This document shows, in pieces, positions 19,477 to 28,295 of a stretch of 64,000 bases of DNA (the stretch's first letter is position 1; each line of letters starts with the position of its first letter). The translations under genes and the position numbers were made by a program. Origin of the DNA: Corallococcus soli (GTDB taxonomy: Bacteria; Myxococcota; Myxococcia; Myxococcales; Myxococcaceae); the NCBI RefSeq assembly GCF_014930455.1, contig NZ_JAAIYO010000005.1, forward strand, positions 519,088 through 583,087, in the 5' to 3' direction. The notes below the pieces were generated by a model. The model worked only from the letters and a program-made list of their open reading frames with translations, ran no database searches and was not told the DNA's origin.

Positions 19477-19731
19477 CGCCTCCGAGGACGGACGGCCTAT
19501 GCTCCCGCGCCATGTCCAGTCCCTACAGCGTGAGGGCCGTCCAGTCCCGCTCGGAGCTTGAGCAGGTCCTGACCCTGCAACGCAGGAACCTCAAGCAGGT
19601 CCTCTCACCGGAGGAGATGCACTCGCAGGGCTTCGTCACCGTGGCGCATGACCTGCCCACGCTGGAGGCCATGCATGCGCTGGCGCCCAGCATCATCGCC
19701 CTGCAGGGCTCCCAGGTCGTCGCCTATGCCC
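19477..19731 (+). repeat. direct repeat, right copy (inside intact GNAT gene)
   Basis: The right copy pairs with 16836-17090. It begins 4 bp after the immunity gene stop and covers the leader and codons 1-73 of the complete GNAT gene. The near identity of non-coding leader as well as coding sequence shows recent duplication rather than conserved protein sequence. Confidence 0.95.
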
Positions 19732-20105
19732 TGGTCATGCCGCGCGAGTGCAGAGCGCTCGTCCCCGTCCTGGAGCCGATGTTCGCGCTCATCGACGGGC
19801 TCGACTTCCAGGGGCGCCCCCTGAAGGAACAGCGCTTCTACGTGATGGGGCAGATCTGCATCGACAAGGCCCACCGGGGGATGGGCCTGTTCGACGCGCT
19901 CTACCAACAACACCACGAACAGCTCCGGGACCGGTTCGACTGCGTCATCACCGAGGTCTCCGTGCACAACACCCGCTCACTGCGCGCGCATGAGCGGGTC
20001 GGCTTCCAGACCGTCCACACCTACCCGGACGTCACCGACACCTGGGCGGTGGTGCTCTGGGACTGGACCGCGCCCACGGGACGGGTCGCCATCCACTTGC
20101 GGTGA
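19512..20105 (+). CDS. GNAT family N-acetyltransferase
   Basis: The 197-aa protein starts at ATG 19512. It shows the GNAT fold: an N-terminal region, then ICIDKAHRGMGLFDALYQQH, which is the acetyl-CoA pyrophosphate-binding loop (R/Q-x-x-G-x-G/A), then VITEVSVHNTRSLRAHERVGF, the typical beta5-alpha4 segment. It transfers acetyl groups to an unknown small molecule or peptide. It is the intact copy of a gene whose 5' end is repeated at 16871. Its last 85 bp overlap the 3' end of the convergent response-regulator gene. Confidence 0.9.
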   Translation: MSSPYSVRAVQSRSELEQVLTLQRRNLKQVLSPEEMHSQGFVTVAHDLPTLEAMHALAPSIIALQGSQVVAYALVMPRECRALVPVLEPMFALIDGLDFQGRPLKEQRFYVMGQICIDKAHRGMGLFDALYQQHHEQLRDRFDCVITEVSVHNTRSLRAHERVGFQTVHTYPDVTDTWAVVLWDWTAPTGRVAIHLR

Positions 20106-20467
20106 AGGCCCGACAGCTTCAGGGCCAGCTCCGGGCCGCTGACGCTCTTGGGGATGTAGCCGTCCGCGCCCGCCGTCCGCATCAGCTCGCGCAGCTTCGA
20201 CTCGTCCATGGACGAGTACAGGATGAACAGCGTGTCCGGCCCCGCGAACTGGCGCACCACGCCCAGGATGCGGTCGCCGCTCAACGCCGGGATGTTCACG
20301 TCCAACAACACGATGTCCGGCTGGTGAACCCGGATGAGGTTCGCCACGCCCAGCGCCGCGCGCGTCGTCGTGACCTCGAAGCCGTAGCGGGTGATGGAGC
20401 GCTCCACCAGCTCGAGCACGAGCGGGTCGTCATCCACCACAAGAGCCTTCAGCTTGCCGTCCGCCAT
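20021..20467 (-). CDS. single-domain response regulator
   Basis: About 148 aa from ATG 20467, chosen because GGCAGGAG lies 6 nt upstream; ATG 20473 abuts that site. The receiver domain is complete: ALVVDDDPLVLELVERS, phospho-acceptor Asp in IVLLDVNIPALSG, Ser/Thr switch in LYSSMDESKL and Lys in GYIPKSVSG. There is no output domain, so it would act by protein contact, as CheY-like regulators do. The tail after the receiver (RKWMATRPVGAVQSQSTTAQ) runs into the GNAT gene on the other strand. Confidence 0.88.
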   Translation of the reverse strand: MADGKLKALVVDDDPLVLELVERSITRYGFEVTTTRAALGVANLIRVHQPDIVLLDVNIPALSGDRILGVVRQFAGPDTLFILYSSMDESKLRELMRTAGADGYIPKSVSGPELALKLSGLHRKWMATRPVGAVQSQSTTAQVSVTSG

Positions 20468-20541
20468 GCTCATCTCCTGCCTTCCAACGCACTGCCGAGG
20501 GGGGGAATGCCCGGAACCACGGTTCATCCAGGCACCATGTG

Positions 20542-20547
20542 ATTATA
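20542..20547 (-). promoter_or_regulatory. probable -10 box of response regulator gene
   Basis: On the minus strand a perfect TATAAT lies in an A/T-rich island, about 75 bp ahead of the chosen start. A weak TTGTGG lies 17 nt further upstream as a possible -35. The A/T island stands out from the surrounding sequence. Confidence 0.45.
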
Positions 20548-20763
20548 CATGATAACTGTACTGTCCACAATTACCCGAGACTCGGGGTTTGCGGGGACCT
20601 ACACCTGGAGTGACGGAGCCTCTCACGGCGGTCTGACAGTCCAGGGGGTGAGAGGTCATCCCGCACCGGTCAACTTGGAGGGTCGCTCCGTAGCCCGGGA
20701 CACGCTCCGGAGACGTGGAAGGGGGCGGGTGACGCTGGAGATGGCTAAGACACCCTCCTGCCC

Positions 20764-22437
20764 ATGGACCGCACCGACCCCGACACCGCCGCGCCCCCCA
20801 CCCCTCCGGACGACTTCGCCCTCCTGGTCGCGGTCCTTCCTCCGCCGCTCCAGGAGGCGGTGCGACGGCTGCCGGAGGCGGAGCTGCTGGAGGTGGTGAT
20901 GGACCTGGGGCGTCCGCCCGAGGCGCGGCTGGTGAGCCGGGTGGTGCGCCTGGCCGACGCGCCCGTGGAGCAGGACGCGTTGCAGGCCGTGCTCTCGCGG
21001 GTGGGGGAGCCGGGCGGGGACAACCGCGCTGGCATCGAGCGGACGCTGCACCGCGTGTCGGCCATCCGCAACCGCCAGGGCCGCGTGGTGGGGCTCACCC
21101 TGCGCGTGGGCCGCGCCATCGTGGGCACCATCGACATGCTCCGCGACCTGGTGGACTCGGGGAAGAACCTGCTGCTGCTGGGGCGGCCCGGGGTGGGCAA
21201 GACGACGAAGCTTCGCGAGGTGGCGCGCGTGCTCGCGGACGCGCTGGGCAAGCGGGTGATGGTGGTGGACACCTCCAACGAGATTGGCGGTGACGGGGAC
21301 ATCCCGCATCCGGGCATCGGTGGCGCGCGGCGCATGCAGGTGAGCCGGCCGGACCGCCAGCACGACGTGATGATCGAGGCGGTGGAGAACCACATGCCGG
21401 AGGCCATCGTCGTGGATGAGATTGGCACCTCGGCGGAGGCCGCCGCGGCGCGCACCATCGCCGAGCGCGGCGTGCAGCTGGTGGCGACCGCGCACGGCAA
21501 CACGCTGGAGAACCTGGTGCTGAACCCCACGCTCTCCGACCTCGTGGGCGGCGTGCACACCGTCACGCTGAGCGACGAGGAGGCGCGGCGCCGGCACACC
21601 CAGAAGACGGTGACCGAGCGCAAGGGGACGCCCACCTTCGACATCGTGGTGGAGATGGTGAACCGCGAGGAGGTGCGCGTGCACCGCGACACGGCCAGCG
21701 CGGTGGACCGGCTGCTCGCGGGCACGGAGGTCGGAGGCGAGCGCCGCCGGCAGCAGGGCGACACGGTGCTGGTGGACGCGGCGCCGGAGGTCGTGGAGGC
21801 CACGCCCCCGGGAGGGTACGTGCCCCCGGGCACGCCGGCCCTGGGCGCTCCACGGGCTGGCCCCCTGCGCATCGCGGTGCACGCGGTGAGCCGCGAGCTG
21901 CTGGAGCGCGTGCTGCGCGACCTGCCCGTGGAGGCCGTCGTGGTGGGCCGTCCGGAGAACGCCGAGCTGGTGCTCACCCCGCGCAGCCGCGCGAACTCCC
22001 CCCGCCTGCGCCGGGCCGCTGAACGCGGGGGCGCGCGCGTGCTGATCATCAAGCGCAACAGCGCCACGGAGATGCGCCGGGTGCTGCGCTCCGAGCTCAA
22101 CCTCCTGGACGGCGTGGACCCAGAGGAGGTCCGCGCCGCCGTCGCGGACGCGCAGGAAGGCATCCGGCGCGTGCTCGCCGAAGGGCAGCCCGTCCCGCTG
22201 GCGCCCCGTCCGTCCCGCCTGCGACGGGTGCAGCACACGCTGGTCATCCGGAACCACCTGGAGGCGGTGAGCCTGGGCAGCGAGCCCCGGCGACACCTGG
22301 TCATCTACCCGGCGGGCGCGGGCGTGGCGGAGGCCTCCGAGCCCGAGCCCGAGCCCGTGGACGAGGAGCTTCCGGACGACGCCGAGGAGGCCGGACCCGA
22401 GGCACCGCACGACGAGGAGGAAGGCTCCGAGCCCTGA
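20764..22437 (+). CDS. SpoIIIAA-like AAA ATPase with R3H-type nucleic-acid-binding region
   Basis: The 557-aa protein starts at ATG 20764. An N-terminal domain (LPEAELLEVVMDLGRPPEARL) precedes a P-loop ATPase with Walker A GRPGVGKTTKL, DTSNEIGGDGDIPHPGIG, Walker B EAIVVDEIGTSAEA and VQLVATAHGNTLENL. This block is the hallmark of the SpoIIIAA/Ycf45 family. The C-terminal third (around LIIKRNSATEMRRVLRSELN and VAVDAQEGIRRVLAEGQPV-like sequence) fits the R3H single-strand nucleic-acid-binding part. The last 40 residues are a Glu/Pro-rich acidic tail. Its cellular role is not established. Confidence 0.85.
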   Translation: MDRTDPDTAAPPTPPDDFALLVAVLPPPLQEAVRRLPEAELLEVVMDLGRPPEARLVSRVVRLADAPVEQDALQAVLSRVGEPGGDNRAGIERTLHRVSAIRNRQGRVVGLTLRVGRAIVGTIDMLRDLVDSGKNLLLLGRPGVGKTTKLREVARVLADALGKRVMVVDTSNEIGGDGDIPHPGIGGARRMQVSRPDRQHDVMIEAVENHMPEAIVVDEIGTSAEAAAARTIAERGVQLVATAHGNTLENLVLNPTLSDLVGGVHTVTLSDEEARRRHTQKTVTERKGTPTFDIVVEMVNREEVRVHRDTASAVDRLLAGTEVGGERRRQQGDTVLVDAAPEVVEATPPGGYVPPGTPALGAPRAGPLRIAVHAVSRELLERVLRDLPVEAVVVGRPENAELVLTPRSRANSPRLRRAAERGGARVLIIKRNSATEMRRVLRSELNLLDGVDPEEVRAAVADAQEGIRRVLAEGQPVPLAPRPSRLRRVQHTLVIRNHLEAVSLGSEPRRHLVIYPAGAGVAEASEPEPEPVDEELPDDAEEAGPEAPHDEEEGSEP

Positions 22438-22838
22438 AGCACGGAGCCACCGCGGGGGCCTTGAGGCTGGAGCCCCGCCTTCGTGCCGCGCGCATGGACG
22501 GGCCTCCGCCCGGATTGAAGCGATGCACGACGCGCGTGCCCTGGGGCAGCGTTTGCCCCACCGCCCCGCGCACTTGGGCAGGCGCTCGGCGTGTGGCCGA
22601 AGCGTGGGGGGCGGGGTCTGCGCTCCGTGAGACCTCCCTCCTCTCGCACCCGATGACGCCTCCAGCCCTCCTCCCCTGGCGCACACGCCCTGACCGCCCC
22701 GCCCGTGGGTGCGCAGCGCGCTGCACACGCCCGGTGGGGTCATGGATGCCCTTTCCCTTGGGATTCGCGGGGTTGGGTGAGGGCATGGGCATTGCTGAGA
22801 GACAGCGGAGGAACGCCACCCTTCTTCCGGAGACCTTC
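22438..22838. other. intergenic region, no gene seen
   Basis: About 400 bp between the R3H ATPase and the next lipoprotein. No ORF has the codon bias of its neighbours on either strand and no conserved RNA fold was recognised. It should contain the terminator of the ATPase gene and the promoter of the lipoprotein; neither is obvious. Confidence 0.45.
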
Positions 22839-23645
22839 ATGCGCCGCGCCACCTGCCTTGCCCTCGCCGTCCTCGCCACCGCCTGTGGCGACAACTCGCT
22901 CACCCAGGGGGAGATCAACGACGCGACGGCGCGCGTGGAGCGGGTGGCGGCTTCCGCCCACGTGGTGCGCGGTGCGCTGGAGGTGCTGGGCCTGATGCCC
23001 GTGTATTCGTGCGGTGAGCCGCGGCGCTCGTTCCTGAATCGCGCCGTGGAAGGACTCTCCGCCACCGTGTCGTGCGCGACGGCCACCGTGTCCCCGGTGG
23101 ACGACGTCACCGACGCGGTGGTGGTGAAGTTCGCGGACGGCGGCTGTTCCGTGCACGGCCTGCGCCTCACCGGGCAAGCCGTGCTGGAGTACCGGGGCGG
23201 CGAGGACCTGATGGAGATGCACGCGGACCTGCGCGACATGACCGTGGACGGTCAGCCCCTCCAGGCGAAGGTGGGCTACGGCACGTGCAGCGACGAGACG
23301 CGCCTGTTCGCGGACGTGGAGGGCAACGTGCCGGGCCGCGCGGGCCACTCCTTCCACGTCGTCAGCAACGTGGGCAAGCGCGAGGGCCTGCCCATCATCG
23401 GCGGCACGTCGCTGGTGTTCGACGGCCCGGGCGAGCTGACGGGCCCCTCGGGCACCGACCGCCTCACCTTCACCGCGCTGGAGTACGAGGTGGGCAACTA
23501 CCTCCCCAAGGAAGGCACCGCCCTGCTGGAGACGTCGGAGGGGCGCACCCTGAAGATCCACTTCCAGCCCGTGCTGTGGCGCGTGGGCAAGGCGGAGATC
23601 ACCGTGGATGACAAGGACCCCGTCACGGTGCCCGTGCTGCGCTGA
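22839..23645 (+). CDS. lipoprotein, unknown function
   Basis: The 268-aa protein starts at ATG 22839 after a GGAG site. The signal MRRATCLALAVLATACGDN has a LATAC lipobox. The mature part is beta-rich with paired cysteines (PVYSCGEPRR, ATVSCATATVSP, GGCSVHGLRL, VGYGTCSDET), suggesting an exported, disulfide-bonded domain. I do not recognise the family. It converges on the recQ-like gene with 10 bp between stops. Confidence 0.72.
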   Translation: MRRATCLALAVLATACGDNSLTQGEINDATARVERVAASAHVVRGALEVLGLMPVYSCGEPRRSFLNRAVEGLSATVSCATATVSPVDDVTDAVVVKFADGGCSVHGLRLTGQAVLEYRGGEDLMEMHADLRDMTVDGQPLQAKVGYGTCSDETRLFADVEGNVPGRAGHSFHVVSNVGKREGLPIIGGTSLVFDGPGELTGPSGTDRLTFTALEYEVGNYLPKEGTALLETSEGRTLKIHFQPVLWRVGKAEITVDDKDPVTVPVLR

Positions 23646-23655
23646 GCGTCGCGGC

Positions 23656-25206
23656 TCAGGCCGCTGGCGCCACGCCGTGGACGTCGATGAGCGGCGCGGG
23701 GGTCCGCCGCCTGCCGGGGGGCTGATGCTCGAAGCGGCCCTCCGCCCGCGCCTGGCAGTTGTCGCAGTGCGCGCAGTCGTCCTCGCGCGGCTCCTCGAAG
23801 TAGTCCCCCAGCGTCCGCCAGCGGCACGCGGTGGTGCTGCCGTAGCGCATCATCGCCTCCAGGCGCTCGCGGTCGCTCTGGTGGCGGGACTCGTAGGCCG
23901 TCAGGTACGCATCCAGCTCGTCGGGGTGCTCGAAGGCCCGGAGCTGCTTCACGCCCCGCGCGCCCCGCTCCACCACGCCCGCCGCCACCAGCTGCGCCAC
24001 CAGCACCCGGGCGCGCTTGTCGCCCAGTCCGCTGGCCTCCGCGAGCTGCTTGAGCGCCACGCGCCTGCCCTCCGCGCACAGGCGGCTGACGGCCGCGTAG
24101 AGCTGCCGGCTCTCCTCCCGGCGCGGGTACTTGCCTCCCAGGAAGAAGCCCTGGATGCGCTTGTCCTCCAGCCGGTACAGCAGCGCCGCGCGCGCGGGCA
24201 GCCCGTCCCGGCCCGCGCGTCCCGCCTCCTGGTAGTAGCTCTCCAGTGAGTCGGGGAAGTGGTAGTGCACCACGAGCCGCAGGTCCTGCTTGTCGATGCC
24301 CAGCCCGAAGGCCTTCGTCGCCACCACCACCGGCGTGGTGCCCTCCATGAAGCGGCGCTGGTTCTCCTCGCGCTCGCTCGCCTTGAGCTTGCCGTGGTAG
24401 CGCTCCGCCTCCACGCCCTCCGCGCGCAGCCACCGCCACAGCTCGTCCGCGCGCCGCACGGTGGCCGTGTAGACGATGGCGCTGCCGCCACAGCCGCGCA
24501 GCAGCTCCAGCAGCTTCTGGCGCTTGAGCTCCGGGTTCACCGTGCGCAGGACCTCCAGCGTGAGGTTGTCGCGCTGGATGCCGGTGCTCACCACCACCGG
24601 GTCCTTCAAACCCAGTTGGGCGCGGATGTCCTCGCGCACCTGACGCGTGGCGGTCGCCGTGAGCGCCAGCACGCGCGGGCGCCCCAGCGCGCGGATGGCA
24701 TCCCCCAGCGCCAGGTACGCGGGCCGGAAGTCGTGACCCCACTGCGAGACGCAGTGGGCCTCGTCCACCACGAAGAGGCTCACGTTCGCGCGCTTGAGCA
24801 GCTCCAGCCGCTCAGGGTTCTCCAACTGCTCCGGCGTCACGTAGATGAACTCGTGCTCGCCCCGGCGGATCTCCCGCTGCAGGTCCTTGAGGGCGCTCGC
24901 GCTCAGCGTGGAGTCCAGCTTCGCGGCGTCCAGGGCGAAGCGCTCCGTGAGGTGCTCGCGCTGGTCGTGCATCAGCGCGATGAGCGGACTGACCACCACC
25001 GTGGAGCCCGGCACGAAGAGGGCCGGCAGTTGGAAGGTGAGGCTCTTGCCCGCGCCCGTGGGCAGCACGCCCAGCACGTCGTGCCCGGCGATGACCGCCT
25101 CGATGATCTCCCGCTGCCCGGGGCGGAACTGCTCCACGCCGAAGCGCTCGCGCGCCTCCTGCTCAAGCTGGGACCAGGGGACGGCGACGGGGGTCGGAGG
25201 CGTCAT
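23656..25206 (-). CDS. recQ: RecQ family ATP-dependent DNA helicase
   Basis: The 516-aa protein has the full superfamily-2 core: FRPGQREIIEAV (motif 0), Walker A PTGAGKS, DEAH box (VVDEAHCVSQWGHDFRPAY), TATAT and motif VI (YYQEAGRAGRDG). The zinc-binding region with CRWRTL and DCAHCDNC and a winged-helix region follow. There is no HRDC domain, so it is a short RecQ. It unwinds DNA 3' to 5' in repair and recombination. Stand-alone gene. Confidence 0.95.
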   Translation of the reverse strand: MTPPTPVAVPWSQLEQEARERFGVEQFRPGQREIIEAVIAGHDVLGVLPTGAGKSLTFQLPALFVPGSTVVVSPLIALMHDQREHLTERFALDAAKLDSTLSASALKDLQREIRRGEHEFIYVTPEQLENPERLELLKRANVSLFVVDEAHCVSQWGHDFRPAYLALGDAIRALGRPRVLALTATATRQVREDIRAQLGLKDPVVVSTGIQRDNLTLEVLRTVNPELKRQKLLELLRGCGGSAIVYTATVRRADELWRWLRAEGVEAERYHGKLKASEREENQRRFMEGTTPVVVATKAFGLGIDKQDLRLVVHYHFPDSLESYYQEAGRAGRDGLPARAALLYRLEDKRIQGFFLGGKYPRREESRQLYAAVSRLCAEGRRVALKQLAEASGLGDKRARVLVAQLVAAGVVERGARGVKQLRAFEHPDELDAYLTAYESRHQSDRERLEAMMRYGSTTACRWRTLGDYFEEPREDDCAHCDNCQARAEGRFEHQPPGRRRTPAPLIDVHGVAPAA

Positions 25207-25367
25207 GGCCCTGAAGCTAGGGACGACGGGCGCCGTCTCCCTGCTCCGCGCAGGGCGTCAGCGCCTGGCCGGCTGCTGGGGAGCGGACGGGGCGCCCAGG
25301 GCGGGGGCGCGGGGCTTGCGCGCGGGCGGCCCGGTCGCGGTGCGACACCGGAGCCCTGGGGCCAGGG

Positions 25368-26795
25368 TCACTCCTGGAAGGACTGGGTGAGCTTCGCGAT
25401 GGCCCCCGGCAGGCCCCGCACGCGCAGCCGGCTGCCGGTCTCGTCGTAGGCCTGGGACACCACCGTGGTGTGCTCGTACACCTCGCTGATGCGCCCCTGG
25501 CGGGCGTAGGGAATCACCAGGTCCGCCTCCACCATGGAGGCCTCGAAGAAGGCGATGATGTGCTTGCGCAGCATCGTCACGTCGTCCGGCTGGTGCGCGG
25601 AGAGCATGATGGCGTCCGGGTGCTTCGCCAGCAGCGCTTCCTTCGCCGCCGCGTCCAGCCGGTCCGCCTTGTTGAGCAGCAGCTTGCTGGGCACCGCGTC
25701 CGCGCCAATGTCCCGGAGCACCGTGCGGGTGACCTCCAGCTGCGCCGCCCAGGTGGGGTCCGACGCGTCCACCACGTAGAGCAGCAGCGACGCCTCCAGC
25801 GCCTCGTCCAGCGTGGAGCGGAAGGACGCGACCAGGTCGTGCGGCAGCTTCTGGATGAAGCCCACCGTGTCGGAGACGAGGATGCGCGGACGGGTCTCCG
25901 GCTGCATCGCGCGCACCGTGGTGTCGAGCGTCGCGAAGAGCTGGTCGGCCACCAGCACCGTGCTGCCCGTCAACGCGCGCATCAGCGACGACTTGCCCGC
26001 GTTCGTGTAGCCCACCAGCGCCACCCGGAGCTGGTCCCTGCGCGCGTAGCGGCGGTGGTCCTGGTCCTTCTGGATGGCCGCCAGGCCCTCGCGCAGCTCC
26101 GCCAGCCGGTCGCGAATCTTGCGGCGGTCCAGCTCCACCGCCGAGTCACCCGAGCCACGCCCCTGCTGCCGCTCGCGGCCTCCCGACGACTCCCGCAGGC
26201 GGGGGGCAAGGTAGTTGAGCCGGGCGATCTCCACCTGCATCCGCGCTTCGTGGCTCTTCGCGTGCCGGTGGAAGATGTCGACAATCACGCCCGCGCGGTC
26301 CAGCACCATCGCCCCGGTGGCCTTCTCCAGGTTGCGCAGCTGGCCCGGCGACAGCTCGTGGTCCACGACCACCACGGTGGGCCGGGGCTCCGCCTTGTCG
26401 TCCTCCTCCGAAGGCGGCGGCACGGCGTCCTCGGACTCCAGGTCGTCGGCGTCCTCGTCGCCGTCCGTGTCCGCGTCCGTGTCCTCGGGTTCGGTCTCGG
26501 CGGCGGCCTCCCACTTCTCGCGGGCCTTCGACGTCCGGTCCTGCGCCCCGGACGCAATCACGCCCGGGCCTCCGGTGAGGGCGGCCAGCTCCTTGAGCTT
26601 GCCCGTCCCGAGCACCGTGCCCGTGGCCAGCCGCTCCCGCTTCTGGGAGATGGTCGCCACCGAGTCGTACCCCAGCGTGTGCACCAGCCGGCGCAGCTCC
26701 GCGAAGTCCGCCGCGTGCTCTTCGTCCGAGACGCCCGGAAGCTGGACACCGACGAGGACGGCACGCGGACGTTCGGGGAGGGTGGAGATCGCCAT
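25368..26795 (-). CDS. hflX: ribosome-associated GTPase HflX
   Basis: The 475-aa protein has the HflX N-terminal domain (AVLVGVQLPG, DSVATISQKRERLATGTVLG, VVDHELSPGQLRNLEKATG, VIVDIFHRHAKSHEA), a helical linker (RRKIRDRLAELREGL) and a GTPase domain with G1 GYTNAGKSS, G3 DTVGFI and G4 NKAD. It splits stalled ribosomes in other bacteria. An acidic insert (TEPEDTDADTDGDEDAD and following) of about 50 residues inside the N-terminal domain is unusual for the family. It is divergent from the DEAD-box helicase gene. Confidence 0.95.
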   Translation of the reverse strand: MAISTLPERPRAVLVGVQLPGVSDEEHAADFAELRRLVHTLGYDSVATISQKRERLATGTVLGTGKLKELAALTGGPGVIASGAQDRTSKAREKWEAAAETEPEDTDADTDGDEDADDLESEDAVPPPSEEDDKAEPRPTVVVVDHELSPGQLRNLEKATGAMVLDRAGVIVDIFHRHAKSHEARMQVEIARLNYLAPRLRESSGGRERQQGRGSGDSAVELDRRKIRDRLAELREGLAAIQKDQDHRRYARRDQLRVALVGYTNAGKSSLMRALTGSTVLVADQLFATLDTTVRAMQPETRPRILVSDTVGFIQKLPHDLVASFRSTLDEALEASLLLYVVDASDPTWAAQLEVTRTVLRDIGADAVPSKLLLNKADRLDAAAKEALLAKHPDAIMLSAHQPDDVTMLRKHIIAFFEASMVEADLVIPYARQGRISEVYEHTTVVSQAYDETGSRLRVRGLPGAIAKLTQSFQE

Positions 26796-26971
26796 GCGGA
26801 TGCTCGTAACACGTCAGGCCGTCCCGTGACGGGGCGAGTCCACCCCGGACGACACTCCCCGCGCCCGGGCGGCTCCTCGCCTGGGTGGTGGGGGGGCAGG
26901 AATGCCCGGGGGGATGGGGCCCGGCCGGGGTAGGCTCGCCGGCCCTCGCGCCACCCCAAGGCTTCCCTCCC

Positions 26972-28249
26972 ATGACCTTCGCTTCGCTCGGCCTGTCGGA
27001 TGCGCTCACCCGCGCGGTGGCCGAACTCGGATACGACGACCCCACGCCGGTGCAGCGCGAGACCATCCCCGTGGTGCTGCGCGGCGGCGACGTCTGGGTT
27101 TCGGCGAAGACGGGCTCGGGGAAGACCGCCGCGTTCCTGCTCCCCATCCTGGAGGCCCTGCGCGCGCGCCCGACGGGGTCCGTCCGGCCGGTGCGGGCCT
27201 TCATCCTGGTGCCCACGCGGGAGCTGGCCGCGCAGATCGTCGAGTCCGTGCAGCAGTACGGCCGCTATCTGAAGAAGCCGCTGAAGACCTGCCTCGCGGT
27301 GGGCGGCCTGTCCGCGAACCCGCAGATGCTGGCGCTCCGGGGCGGCGCGGACGTCGTCGTGGCCACGCCCGGCCGCGCGCTGGACCTGGTGGAGCAGAAC
27401 GCGCTCCGGCTGGGCGGGGTGGAGACGCTGGTGCTCGACGAGGCCGACCGGCTGTTCTCCCTGGGCTTCGCGGACGAGCTCAACCGGCTGCTCGCGCTGC
27501 TGCCCGCGCGCCGGCAGAACCTGCTGTTCTCCGCCACGTTCCCGCCCTCCGTGCACATGTTCGCGGAGCGGCTGCTGCATGAGCCCACGCGCATCGACGC
27601 TGGCGACGGGGAGCTGCCCACGGCGGACCTCATCGTCCAGCGGGCCCTCCAGGTGGATGAACCCCGGCGCACGATGCTGCTGCGGCAGTTGCTGGAGACC
27701 CACGCGTGGTCCCACGTCCTCACGTTCGTGGCCAGCCGCTACGCGGCGGACCATGTCGCGCTGAAGCTGAACCGGGCCGGCATCCCCGCGTCGTCGCTGC
27801 ATGGGGAGCTCAGCCAGGGGGCGCGCACGCAGGCGCTCGCGGACTTCAAGGCGAAGCGCGTGCGGGTGCTCGTCGCCACGGACGTCGCGGCTCGCGGCCT
27901 GGACATCGCGCAGCTGCCTGCGGTCGTGAACTACGACCTGCCCCGTTCGACCGTGGACTACGTGCACCGCATCGGTCGCACGGGGCGCGCGGGCGACAAG
28001 GGCGTGGCGATCAGCTTCGTCACCGCGGACAGCGAAGCCCACTTCCGCCTCATCGAGAAGCGCCACGGGCTGGACATCCCGCGCGAGCAGCTCCCGGGGT
28101 TCGAGCCGACGGAGACGGTGAGCCCCTCCGCGCCGCCGCTGGATCCGAACGGCGGCGTGAAGGGCCGGCGCAAGAGCAAGAAGGACAAGCTGCGCGAAGC
28201 CGCCGCCGCTGCCGCTGCCGCCGCACGGCCCCCGAAGCGCAAGCCGTAG
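26972..28249 (+). CDS. DEAD-box RNA helicase (RhlE type)
   Basis: The 425-aa protein starts at ATG 26972 (MTFASLGLSDALTRAV). It has the Q motif (PTPVQRETIPV), Walker A KTGSGKT, PTRELAAQI, DEAD (LVLDEADRLFSLGF), SAT (LFSATFP), GELSQGARTQALADF, TDVAARGLDI and HRIGRTGRAG. The C-terminal tail is basic and Ala-rich (RRKSKKDKLREAAAAAA), as in RhlE proteins, which act in ribosome assembly and RNA decay. Confidence 0.94.
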   Translation: MTFASLGLSDALTRAVAELGYDDPTPVQRETIPVVLRGGDVWVSAKTGSGKTAAFLLPILEALRARPTGSVRPVRAFILVPTRELAAQIVESVQQYGRYLKKPLKTCLAVGGLSANPQMLALRGGADVVVATPGRALDLVEQNALRLGGVETLVLDEADRLFSLGFADELNRLLALLPARRQNLLFSATFPPSVHMFAERLLHEPTRIDAGDGELPTADLIVQRALQVDEPRRTMLLRQLLETHAWSHVLTFVASRYAADHVALKLNRAGIPASSLHGELSQGARTQALADFKAKRVRVLVATDVAARGLDIAQLPAVVNYDLPRSTVDYVHRIGRTGRAGDKGVAISFVTADSEAHFRLIEKRHGLDIPREQLPGFEPTETVSPSAPPLDPNGGVKGRRKSKKDKLREAAAAAAAAARPPKRKP

Positions 28250-28295
28250 CGCATGGGCATCACGGCGCCAGCGACTCCGGCCCCACGCTCGTCAC

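Noticed and set aside
20656..22743. 695-codon open frame on the minus strand
   Set aside because: It is antisense to the SpoIIIAA/R3H ATPase, which has intact P-loop motifs; no domain is seen in the minus-strand frame.
22780..22838. Possible TPP-riboswitch-like motif (CTGAGAGA after GGGTGAGGG)
   Set aside because: The second conserved half (ACCTGATCTGGATAATGCC-like) and P3/P4 elements are missing, and the downstream gene is a lipoprotein with no thiamine link.
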